Positions 1-6,823 of a stretch of DNA of 14,618 nt are shown here, in pieces (the first letter of the stretch is position 1; the number at the start of each line of letters is the position of its first letter). The notes beneath the pieces are model-generated. The model made no database searches. It was not told where the DNA came from and worked only from the letters and a program-made list of their open reading frames with translations. Position numbers and translations under genes: made by a program. Location of the stretch: NCBI GenBank assembly GCA_024699595.1, contig JAILPG010000296.1, forward strand, positions 1-14,618. The letters are read 5' to 3'. The DNA is from Lachnospiraceae bacterium. GTDB lineage: Bacteria > Bacillota_A > Clostridia > Lachnospirales > Lachnospiraceae.

Positions 1-2036
1 AAATAGAAGAGATATTAAAGCTGACGTTTACAAACGTCAATCTCATACTGATAGATTATGATTCACTTCCCGAGGAGTGCATGAGATTTGTGGAAGTGAT
101 ACAGCTGAAACCTTTCTACAGCGGGATCCCCATACTTGCGATCACGCAGGTGGCTAATCTTGAAAACTTTGAGAGGTTTATCAAGGATGAATGCATCGCC
201 GACATAATCATCCGTCCGTATAACCGGACAGTACTAAAGCAGCGTATCCGAAGGACCATAGATTACTACGGAGTTGAGAATGAGCGAAGAGCCATTACGC
301 TTCTTCGAAAGAGCGTTCTGTTAAGGCAGCAGATGAATTCTTTCTTTGAGGATTCGTTAACGGGTATCGCAAGGGTAGTAGTGGAACAGGATGCCGACCT
401 TACGCTTAAGGAGATCTCCTACGTAAATGACAGGTTCCTAAACCTCCATATGATAACGCTCGATGAAGCCTTAAGAAAAGGCAAGCTTTCGGATCTCATG
501 CCGCATATGATGTTCCCTGAGGTTGACAGCGTGGAAAAGAGCGTTCATGAGGCTGTCAGGGAAAATAAGCATTTTATCACCAAGGCATACAGCATACTGT
601 CAAATGACGGACATACAAAGGATATCATCGTCACCTGTACCATAAAATACAGGGGTGATGATATGCAGATTGATATCGTGCTGATAGAGACAACGGATAT
701 CAGGATGGATTCGGCTCATATCACAACGGAGAGCATCAACAGGTATCTGGGTGATTCGAGAGGCGTCATAGCCTGGAGATATTATCTTGATTATGATATC
801 GCCGATTATTACAGTAAATCACCCGAAGGCAGATATATCCGGAATGTGATCCATTCCGCTCTTGACCATATGGTACTTAAGCTTGGAGCCTCCAATAAAG
901 ATGAGGTAAGAGACAAGCTTACGGGACTTATTGAACGACTGAAAGAAGGTGAGAGCGAGGTCAGCTGCGATGTCAACATATGCAGGGAGACGGACGGCGT
1001 ATATGCAGATGTATATTCACGCGTTACATTTTACCTGGGTGATGCATCCTATAACGGTACAAGGTATGCGGTCGGGATAATCGATGACATAAATGAGGAA
1101 TATGAAGACGGCTACATGATGTTTCGTGAGAGGCAGTATCAGGAGCTTATGCATCTTAATTCCGAGATATACATTGAGGCCGATCTTAGTGCAAATGTCA
1201 TCATCAACAAGGAATGCCTAAAGCCGCTTATTCCTTACGGAGTCGGTCTTGATGCGACCTATGACCAGATACTTCCGGCCTTTGTTGCCACGGTTGAAAA
1301 AGAAGACTATGACAAGGTCATAGGCACCATAAACAGGAAAGAACTGGTAAGGCAGTTCAGACAGGGCAACCACTATATCGTGCTGGATTACATGGCTAAG
1401 ACCGAGGCGATCCCGGTATGGTCGTGGTATGAACTGACCGTCGTACTCGGGGAAAATCCCGTAAACGGAAACATCATGGCGGGTATCAAGGTCGTAAAGA
1501 GCGAGGAGGGTAAGGAAGGCGCTCCCACGGAACGTGATTCGCTTACCGGTCTCTATACGAGGATCATGTTTGAGAGAAAGATCAACAGGCTGATGGAGGA
1601 GAAGGAAAGAGAGGACGAGGTTGTCTTTGCCCTCATCGATGTTGATAATTTCAAGGTCATAAATGACAGCTTCGGACATAATGTCGGGGACAGCATACTT
1701 AAGACGATATCGAGGGTGCTTGCTGCAAATCTTGGAAGCACATCCACCATATCAAGGCTCGGCGGCGATGAGTTTGCCGCTTATATACCGAGGCTTGAGG
1801 ACAAGGATAAGATCGATGAGATCTTTGGAAAGATCAACAGGGAGACCGTTTTGGAATTCGGAATGGGAAGGAACGAAGACGAGAATATAGTGATCACCAC
1901 CTCGATCGGAATAGTAGCTTCCGATGACAATGACATGAATTTCCATAAGCTTTATTCCAAGGCTTCGCTTGCCCTTAACAAGGCCAAGGAGGACGGAAAG
2001 AATACTTACAGGATTTATGAGGATATGTTTGATTGA
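1..2036 (+). CDS. Receiver / PAS-like / GGDEF diguanylate cyclase, 5'-truncated by the window
   Basis: The frame is open from the first full codon at base 3, so the gene starts before the window; the first ATG at 81 falls inside a domain and is not the start. Counting from base 3, residues 1-85 look like the second half of a response-regulator receiver domain: a beta-strand ending LILIDYD (D18 or D20 as possible phospho-acceptor), PILAIT, and IIIRPYN where the usual Lys-Pro is Arg-Pro. Residues about 110-510 hold mixed alpha/beta PAS-like sensor modules that I cannot assign precisely. The C-terminus is a full GGDEF domain: DSLTGLYTR, DVDNFKVIND, GHNVGD, intact GGDEF at 587-591, and a closing AKEDGKNTYRIY. 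Such domains make c-di-GMP from two GTP. The RxxD inhibitory site five residues before GGDEF reads GSTS instead, so product inhibition is probably absent. Partner kinase and signal are unknown. Confidence 0.9.
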   Translation, partial: IEEILKLTFTNVNLILIDYDSLPEECMRFVEVIQLKPFYSGIPILAITQVANLENFERFIKDECIADIIIRPYNRTVLKQRIRRTIDYYGVENERRAITLLRKSVLLRQQMNSFFEDSLTGIARVVVEQDADLTLKEISYVNDRFLNLHMITLDEALRKGKLSDLMPHMMFPEVDSVEKSVHEAVRENKHFITKAYSILSNDGHTKDIIVTCTIKYRGDDMQIDIVLIETTDIRMDSAHITTESINRYLGDSRGVIAWRYYLDYDIADYYSKSPEGRYIRNVIHSALDHMVLKLGASNKDEVRDKLTGLIERLKEGESEVSCDVNICRETDGVYADVYSRVTFYLGDASYNGTRYAVGIIDDINEEYEDGYMMFRERQYQELMHLNSEIYIEADLSANVIINKECLKPLIPYGVGLDATYDQILPAFVATVEKEDYDKVIGTINRKELVRQFRQGNHYIVLDYMAKTEAIPVWSWYELTVVLGENPVNGNIMAGIKVVKSEEGKEGAPTERDSLTGLYTRIMFERKINRLMEEKEREDEVVFALIDVDNFKVINDSFGHNVGDSILKTISRVLAANLGSTSTISRLGGDEFAAYIPRLEDKDKIDEIFGKINRETVLEFGMGRNEDENIVITTSIGIVASDDNDMNFHKLYSKASLALNKAKEDGKNTYRIYEDMFD

Positions 2037-2056
2037 TACCGGGAAGCGTTTATAAC
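2029..2056 (+). promoter_or_regulatory. Possible weak promoter before serS
   Basis: TTGATT (2029-2034), 16 bases, TATAAC (2051-2056), overlapping the end of the upstream gene. The match is modest, so read-through from upstream is equally possible. The 72-base gap to serS has no room for a T-box leader, and none is visible. Confidence 0.3.
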
Positions 2057-2108
2057 AACGGCGTTTTCCGAAAAAGAAAGATTCGGAATAGAAAAGGGGA
2101 AACATAAA

Positions 2109-3398
2109 ATGTTAGACATGAAATTTGTCAGGGAGAATCCTGACATCGTAAAACAGAATATCAGAAACAAGTTTCAGGATGAGAAGCTTCCGCTTGTGGA
2201 TGAAGTCATAATGCTTGACGAAAAAAACAGAAAAGCACAGGGTGAGGCAGATGCCTTAAGAAGTGCCAGAAACAAGCTTTCCAAACAGATTGGCGCGCTC
2301 ATGGCACAGGGCAAAAAAGAAGAGGCTGAAGAGGTCAAGAAACAGGTGACCGAGAACGCCGAACGTCTTAAGGAGCTTGAAAGTCTGGAGAGCGAGTATT
2401 CGGAAAGAGTACTTAAGATAATGATGACGATCCCGAATATCATAGATCCTTCGGTACCGATAGGAAAGGATGATTCGGAGAATGTTGAGGTAACAAAGTA
2501 CGGAGAGCCTGTGGTTCCCGATTTTGAGATACCTTATCACACGGAGATCATGGAAAGATTTGACGGCATAGATCTTGATGCTGCAGGAAAGGTTGCCGGC
2601 AACGGATTTTATTATCTTATGGGCGACATCGCAAGGCTTCATTCCGCAGTGATAGCTTATGCCCGTGATTTTATGATCGACAGGGGGTTCACCTACTGCG
2701 TGCCTCCGTTCATGATCAGATCAAATGTTGTAAACGGTGTTATGAGCTTTGCCGAGATGGATGCCATGATGTACAAGATCGAGGGAGAAGACCTGTATCT
2801 TATCGGTACGTCGGAGCACTCGATGATAGGAAAGTTCATTGACACGATAACCGATGAAAGCGAGCTTCCCAAGACCCTTACAAGCTATTCACCCTGCTTC
2901 AGAAAAGAAAAGGGAGCACACGGAATAGAGGAGAGGGGTGTATACAGGATCCACCAGTTTGAAAAGCAGGAAATGATCGTTGTATGCAAGCCGGAAGAAT
3001 CACCGGTATGGTTTGACAGACTGTGGCAGAACACCGTGGATCTGTTCAGATCGATGGATATTCCCGTAAGGACGCTTGAGTGCTGTTCGGGAGATCTTGC
3101 CGATCTGAAGGTTAAATCCTATGATGTCGAGGCATGGTCTCCGAGACAGAAAAAGTATTTTGAGGTTGGCTCCTGTTCAAATCTCGGCGATGCACAGGCA
3201 AGAAGACTTAAGATAAGGGTAAATGGTGAAAACGGCAAATACTTTGCACATACCCTTAACAATACCGTTGTGGCTCCGCCCCGTATGCTGATAGCCTTCC
3301 TTGAGAATAATCTCAATGAAGACGGAAGCGTTAATATCCCCGAGGTCTTAAGACCGTATATGGGTGGAAAGGATAAGCTGATCCCGAAGCACGGCTGA
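2109..3398 (+). CDS. serS: Seryl-tRNA synthetase
   Basis: Class II aminoacyl-tRNA synthetase that charges tRNA-Ser with serine in the cytoplasm. At 429 residues it has the normal length for bacterial SerRS. Residues about 1-105 form the N-terminal tRNA-binding arm: it opens MLDMKFVRENPD and is followed by a charged coiled-coil rich in K, E and A. The catalytic core shows TSE in the serine pocket, motif 2 (CFRKEKGAHG, 263-272, then RIHQFEKQEM), EVGSCSN, and QARR. Motif 3 is unusual: residues 384-392 read NNTVVAPPR, where typical bacterial enzymes have a Gly/Ser-rich GSGLAVGR-like stretch; the essential Arg (392) is kept. The ATG at 2109 has a GGGGA ribosome-binding site 8 bases upstream. The stop codon shares its last base with the next gene's start (TGATG), so the two are probably co-translated. 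Identity is secure; the divergent motif 3 suggests a separate SerRS subfamily. Confidence 0.97.
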   Translation: MLDMKFVRENPDIVKQNIRNKFQDEKLPLVDEVIMLDEKNRKAQGEADALRSARNKLSKQIGALMAQGKKEEAEEVKKQVTENAERLKELESLESEYSERVLKIMMTIPNIIDPSVPIGKDDSENVEVTKYGEPVVPDFEIPYHTEIMERFDGIDLDAAGKVAGNGFYYLMGDIARLHSAVIAYARDFMIDRGFTYCVPPFMIRSNVVNGVMSFAEMDAMMYKIEGEDLYLIGTSEHSMIGKFIDTITDESELPKTLTSYSPCFRKEKGAHGIEERGVYRIHQFEKQEMIVVCKPEESPVWFDRLWQNTVDLFRSMDIPVRTLECCSGDLADLKVKSYDVEAWSPRQKKYFEVGSCSNLGDAQARRLKIRVNGENGKYFAHTLNNTVVAPPRMLIAFLENNLNEDGSVNIPEVLRPYMGGKDKLIPKHG

Positions 3399-4303
3399 TG
3401 ACTGATATGGAAGAAAGAGACAAGCGGTTAGCCGTACTTATCGATGCGGAGAATGTTTCGCTTAAATATATAAAATACATACTTGACGAGGTATCCAATT
3501 ACGGCCTGGCAACCTATAAAAGGGCATATGGAGACTGGACCAATCCGACCACCTTTAACTGGAAGGAGGCAGTCCTTAAGAATTCCATAACTCCCGTGCA
3601 GCAGTACAGCTATACCCAGGGCAAGAACTCATCCGACTCGGCAATGATAATCGACGCCATGGATATCCTTTATACCGGTTCGGTGGACGGCTTCTGCCTG
3701 GTGTCCTCCGACAGTGATTTTACCAAGCTGGCGGCAAGACTCAGGGAAGCCGGAATGCTTGTGATAGGAATGGGAGAAAAAAAGACTGTGGAGGCCTTCA
3801 GGGCATCGTGTACGCAGTTTAAGTATCTCGAGATGTTAGCTGCCGAAGAGGACCAGGCAAGCAGCGTTGACATAGAAGAGATCGAGGAGACGATCCTTAA
3901 GATCATTAATGACAATGAAGCCAATGACAAGGATACTTCCGTCGGAGAGCTCGGCAATAAGATCATCAACAGGCATGCGGATTTTGACGTAAGAAACTTC
4001 GGTTATTCCAAACTGTCCAAGTTCCTTGAGAGCATAAAGAGCATCAGGTTAAAGCAGATAGGTGATACGATCATCGTATATCCTGCGGAAAGCGGAGTCT
4101 CAAGGGAGCACGTGGAGAACCTCGTAAGGAGGATAGTGGGACAGATGCCGGACGGCACGATGATGCTGCCGGAGCTTAAGCAGAAGATCGAGAAACAGAT
4201 CCCGACGTTTAATATAAGGGATTACAAGTATTCGAAGTTTTCAAGATTTATCAATGACCTGGACGGAATGAGGGTTTCCGGGAATCAGGTCTATCTGGAT
4301 TGA
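3398..4303 (+). CDS. NYN-domain putative ribonuclease with two LOTUS (OST-HTH) domains
   Basis: 301 residues. Residues about 8-148 form a LabA-like NYN/PIN domain, a metal-dependent nuclease fold. Its acidic residues are visible: D16 and N19 in VLIDAENVS, D80 and D86 in the SDSAMIIDAMD segment, D105 and D107 in SSDSDF. Two LOTUS/OST-HTH modules follow at about 155-228 and 236-301, with matching cores FDVRNFGYSKLSKFLESI and FNIRDYKYSKFSRFINDL. LOTUS domains bind RNA, with reports of G-rich and G-quadruplex preference, so an RNA endonuclease or RNA-silencing role is the best inference; no substrate is known from this sequence. The ATG at 3398 overlaps the serS stop by one base and lacks a clear ribosome-binding site, which points to translational coupling. 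A second in-frame ATG lies three codons later (3407). NYN plus tandem LOTUS recalls eukaryotic MARF1 in layout. Confidence 0.88.
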   Translation: MTDMEERDKRLAVLIDAENVSLKYIKYILDEVSNYGLATYKRAYGDWTNPTTFNWKEAVLKNSITPVQQYSYTQGKNSSDSAMIIDAMDILYTGSVDGFCLVSSDSDFTKLAARLREAGMLVIGMGEKKTVEAFRASCTQFKYLEMLAAEEDQASSVDIEEIEETILKIINDNEANDKDTSVGELGNKIINRHADFDVRNFGYSKLSKFLESIKSIRLKQIGDTIIVYPAESGVSREHVENLVRRIVGQMPDGTMMLPELKQKIEKQIPTFNIRDYKYSKFSRFINDLDGMRVSGNQVYLD

Positions 4304-4352
4304 TACGGATAGTAAAAGCACAGACTGATCGAATTATTTGGGGGAGAATGAT

Positions 4353-6077
4353 ATGAAGATCGGAATATTGGGGGCCGGAAATATTGCCACTACCATGGCT
4401 ACAACACTGCAGTCGGTAAAGGACGCCGAATGCTATGCGGTAGCGGCAAGAGACATAAAACGAGCACAGGATTTTGCAAACAAGTACGGATTTGAAAAGG
4501 CATACGGCTCATACGCCGATATGCTTTCGGATCCCTATGTACATCTTGTATATATTGCGACTCCGCATTCACATCATTACGAGCACATAAAGCTCTGTCT
4601 GGATCATGACAAGCACGTTATCTGTGAGAAACCCTTTACGGCAAATGCAAAACAGGCTGAAGAAGTGATCGCCATTGCCGAGGAGAGGGGACTTTTTATC
4701 ACCGAAGCCATATGGACGAGATATATGCCGATGAGGGAGACCATCAACCGTATCGTAAGAAGCGGTATCATCGGTAATCCTACTTCGCTTTCGGCAAATC
4801 TGGGATATCCGCTACAGCATATAAGGCGAATGGTCAAGCCTGAGCTTGCCGGAGGCGCTTTACTGGATCTTGGAGTGTATGTTATCAATTTTGCCTCCAT
4901 GGTGTTTGGAGATGAGATCAGTTCGATATCGGCTGAATGCATTAAGTATGATTCCGGAGTCGATGCCCAGGAGACCATTATGATCTCGTATGCGGATGGA
5001 AGGATGGCTTCGCTGTATGTGACGATGCTTGCACAGACTGACAGAAGAGGCATCATAAACGGGACAAACGGCTATATAGAGATTGAGAATATCAACAATT
5101 ACGAATCCGTCAGGGTATTTAATCTTGACCGCAAGGTGATCGCTGAATATGCCGCGCCTTTACAGATAACCGGATATGAATACGAGATCGTATCCTCCAT
5201 GAAAGCGATAAGAGCCGGAGATCTTGAGTGCGCGGAGATGCCTCATTTTGAAACTGTAAGGATGATGCAGATCATGGACAGCATCAGAGAGGCATGGGGG
5301 ATACAGTTCCCCTTTGAAAAAGATACCGAAAAACCGGGCGCTGAAGGCGAATCAAAGGGTAAGTCCGAAGATTTGCAGAGTGAGGATAAGAAAAAGGACG
5401 CTGCACCCGCAAAGAACAGATCCCAGAGTAAGAGCAGCGTAAGGATGATCACGGAGCAGACCGTAAAGGGCGGAATATCCAAGGAGCTTTCCGAGGATAT
5501 GAAAAAGGATGACACCGGCAAAGACGATGATGAGATCCAGAGGATGATCAGATCGATCCCCACACCGCCGATCGACAGAAGGGGCGAGAGACATAAAAGA
5601 GGCGGCGCGGGAACGCAGGATGATACCAAGCAGGTGGTCCAGTATATGAGCAGGCCCGTGGATGACGTCAAGTCAAGGCCTCAGGGAATGAGGGCGGAGA
5701 GTCTTGATGAGATGCGCTCTAAGCTCAAAAATAAAAACGATGATTCACACGCCGAAGAGGAAAACGCCGGAGGATTCTTAGGCGAAGTCGTACTTAACAA
5801 GGAAACCGAGACACCTGCAACAAAGCTCGAATTCATCGATGAGGGAGTTGCGGATGAGATAAGGATACTTAAGAGGGAAAAACAGGAACCTGTTCAGGAT
5901 GATAACGTGACCGAAGGCAGGATGCTTGGAACCGTAGTGGATGACGATCTTTTGGAACCGAAAGAGGAGACGCGCAGAAAAACAGCTCTCGGAAGATTCT
6001 TTGATTCCGTATTTAAGGGAAATGATCTGGACGACGGATCCGATGAGTCGCCTGATGAATACGGAGAGGATGAATGA
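4353..6077 (+). CDS. Gfo/Idh/MocA-family oxidoreductase with long disordered C-terminal tail
   Basis: 574 residues from the ATG at 4353, chosen because GGGGGAG (4340-4346) sits 6 bases upstream and the protein then opens MKIGILGAGNIA, a normal family N-terminus; an in-frame TTG at 4338 overlaps that ribosome-binding site. Residues 1-120 are a Rossmann NAD(P)-binding domain (GAGNIA; CEKPF at 91-95 with the family's catalytic-type Lys93). Residues 121-320 are the substrate domain (GGALLDLGVY at 167-176). Family members oxidise or reduce sugars and related compounds; the substrate is not readable. Ordinary members stop near residue 330. This one continues with ~250 residues rich in D, E, K, R, S and G, without predicted globular pattern, containing two similar short motifs (FLGEVV at 475-480, MLGTVV at 524-529) and a final amphipathic stretch (ALGRFFDSVFKG). 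It follows the NYN gene after 49 bases and is last before a terminator. Confidence 0.88.
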   Translation: MKIGILGAGNIATTMATTLQSVKDAECYAVAARDIKRAQDFANKYGFEKAYGSYADMLSDPYVHLVYIATPHSHHYEHIKLCLDHDKHVICEKPFTANAKQAEEVIAIAEERGLFITEAIWTRYMPMRETINRIVRSGIIGNPTSLSANLGYPLQHIRRMVKPELAGGALLDLGVYVINFASMVFGDEISSISAECIKYDSGVDAQETIMISYADGRMASLYVTMLAQTDRRGIINGTNGYIEIENINNYESVRVFNLDRKVIAEYAAPLQITGYEYEIVSSMKAIRAGDLECAEMPHFETVRMMQIMDSIREAWGIQFPFEKDTEKPGAEGESKGKSEDLQSEDKKKDAAPAKNRSQSKSSVRMITEQTVKGGISKELSEDMKKDDTGKDDDEIQRMIRSIPTPPIDRRGERHKRGGAGTQDDTKQVVQYMSRPVDDVKSRPQGMRAESLDEMRSKLKNKNDDSHAEEENAGGFLGEVVLNKETETPATKLEFIDEGVADEIRILKREKQEPVQDDNVTEGRMLGTVVDDDLLEPKEETRRKTALGRFFDSVFKGNDLDDGSDESPDEYGEDE

Positions 6078-6083
6078 GCAAAA

Positions 6084-6117
6084 AAAGACTGCTGACATGA
6101 CGGTATCAGCAGTCTTT
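6084..6117. terminator. Bidirectional intrinsic terminator
   Basis: Perfect 12-bp stem AAAGACTGCTGA (6084-6095) / TCAGCAGTCTTT (6106-6117) with a 10-base loop. On the + strand it is followed by a T-rich run (TTTCTTTATT). On the - strand the A7 run before the stem becomes a T7 tract. It lies between the convergent oxidoreductase gene and rpsT and can serve both. Confidence 0.93.
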
Positions 6118-6136
6118 CTTTATTATCAGAACCGTA

Positions 6137-6400
6137 TTATGACAAAGCGTTAACGGCTTTTGCCATTCTGGAAATCTTTCTTGATGCGGTATTCTTATGA
6201 TAAACACCCTTGGATGCGGCCTTGCTAAGTTCCTTGGTAGCATCATTGAGAGCAACTTCTGCAGCAGCCTTGTCGCCATCCTCGATAGCGGTATAGACTT
6301 TCTTGATATATGTTTTAACCTTGGACTTGATAGCTTTGTTGCGCTCAGTCTTTTTATCTATCACAAGAATTCTCTTTTTCGCGGATTTAATGTTAGCCAT
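6137..6400 (-). CDS. rpsT: 30S ribosomal protein S20
   Basis: 87 residues, usual S20 length. The start MANIKSAKKRI, the alternating basic pattern (RNKAIKSKVKTYIKK) and the end SRKISRMAKAVNAL are typical of this helical, very basic protein, which binds 16S rRNA early in 30S assembly. The ATG (complement of 6398-6400) has an excellent AGGAGGTGA site (complement of 6405-6413). It is the only minus-strand gene here, with its own promoter at 6493-6521, a stem-loop in its leader, and the shared terminator just past its stop. Divergent placement next to lepA fits the rpsT-lepA neighbourhood seen in other Firmicutes. Confidence 0.98.
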   Translation of the reverse strand: MANIKSAKKRILVIDKKTERNKAIKSKVKTYIKKVYTAIEDGDKAAAEVALNDATKELSKAASKGVYHKNTASRKISRMAKAVNALS

Positions 6401-6429
6401 GATTTCACCTCCTATTACCCCGAAGTAAG

Positions 6430-6463
6430 CCGATTAGACTCCATGCAGCGCATTCTAATCCGG
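6430..6463 (-). promoter_or_regulatory. Stem-loop in the rpsT 5' leader
   Basis: In the ~86-base leader of rpsT, GATTAGA and TCTAATC (6432-6438 and 6454-6460 on the + strand) pair perfectly. An inner 4-bp ATGC/GCAT stem has a 3-base loop, and a 4-base bulge (GGAG on the mRNA) separates the two stems. CC/GG pairs extend the base with one bulged base. The structure lies about 30 bases before the start codon. A role in S20 autoregulation or mRNA stability is inference. Confidence 0.5.
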
Positions 6464-6492
6464 ACACGGACGTTTCAAATGCACACTAGGTT

Positions 6493-6521
6493 ATTTTAGA
6501 TACAAAAAACGTGGTTGTCAA
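6493..6521 (-). promoter_or_regulatory. rpsT promoter (sigma-A type)
   Basis: On the minus strand: TTGACA (complement of 6516-6521), exactly 17 bases, TAAAAT (complement of 6493-6498). A near-consensus vegetative promoter; transcription should begin near 6486, leaving an ~86-base leader before rpsT. Its -35 box overlaps the -35 box of the lepA promoter. Confidence 0.88.
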
Positions 6522-6544
6522 GAAAATGTTGTAAGCACTATAAT
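6515..6544 (+). promoter_or_regulatory. lepA promoter (sigma-A type), overlapping the rpsT promoter
   Basis: TTGTCA (6515-6520), 18 bases, consensus TATAAT (6539-6544). Start of transcription is expected near 6551, giving a ~320-nt untranslated leader before lepA. The -10 box is the outer end of the 15-base inverted repeat at 6539-6553. The heptamer TTGTCAA (6515-6521) is read as a -35 in both directions. Confidence 0.8.
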
Positions 6545-6554
6545 GATGATGCCA

Positions 6555-6823
6555 GGGTGAAAAGGTCATATAGCGATCATGCTTGCATGTATCGCTATGT
6601 GATCTTGGAACCCGCCCGAACATGAGGAAGTAGCGAAATGCTTGATTTATCTAGCGTTGAAGCGGATTCCGAATGTTCGCAGCATGGCGGGAGAAGCTTG
6701 CTTCGTAGCCATGCGCGGGCATCATCATTATGCGCCCCGAATACATTATGTTTTAAGCACTGCGGGAGTTGCCTGCAACGGAGCAGTGCGTAGACATCAT
6801 TATAGGTTCCGGAAACAGGAACC
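6555..6823 (+). promoter_or_regulatory. Structured leader RNA upstream of lepA (candidate, no known family recognised)
   Basis: The stretch 6551-6872 contains no credible gene but is dense in stems. P1: AAG-GTCATATAGCGAT-CATG / CATG-T-ATCGCTATGTGATC-TT (6562-6606, with G-U pairs and one bulge), extended by GGGT/ACCC (6555-6558, 6610-6613). P2: CGAACAT/ATGTTCG (6617-6623, 6673-6679), then facing GA/GA, then GGAA/TTCC, with an inner AAAT/ATTT stem. P3: 6682-6714. P4: 6757-6789. P5: GGTTCC/GGAACC (6805-6810, 6818-6823). Loops of P1, P2, P3 and P4 all read GCTTG or GCCTG. No U-tract follows any hairpin, so classical termination-type attenuation is unlikely, and no T-box, riboswitch, SRP, tmRNA or RNase P signature was recognised. 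It may regulate lepA, be a separate RNA, or be a repeat element. Structure is read by eye, not computed. Confidence 0.6.
6682..6789 (+). repeat. Two hairpins of identical 33-nt architecture
   Basis: Hairpin 6682-6714 is GCATGGC, GGGA, GAAGC, TT, GCTTC, GTA, GCCATGC. Hairpin 6757-6789 is GCACTGC, GGGA, GTTGC, CT, GCAAC, GGA, GCAGTGC. Both have 7 bp, an asymmetric 4/3 internal loop starting GGGA, then a 5-bp upper stem. The stem sequences differ, yet both arms change together so pairing is kept. They are 75 bases apart start to start, with a CATCATTAT repeat after each. Confidence 0.7.

Noticed and set aside
2037..2108. T-box or terminator upstream of serS
   Set aside because: The gap is only 72 bases with no T-box sequence; the CGGGAAGCG/GCGTTTTCCG pairing is imperfect and has no T-run.
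4338..4352. TTG at 4338 as start of the oxidoreductase
   Set aside because: It overlaps the GGGGGAG ribosome-binding site that serves the ATG at 4353, and the family N-terminus begins at that ATG.
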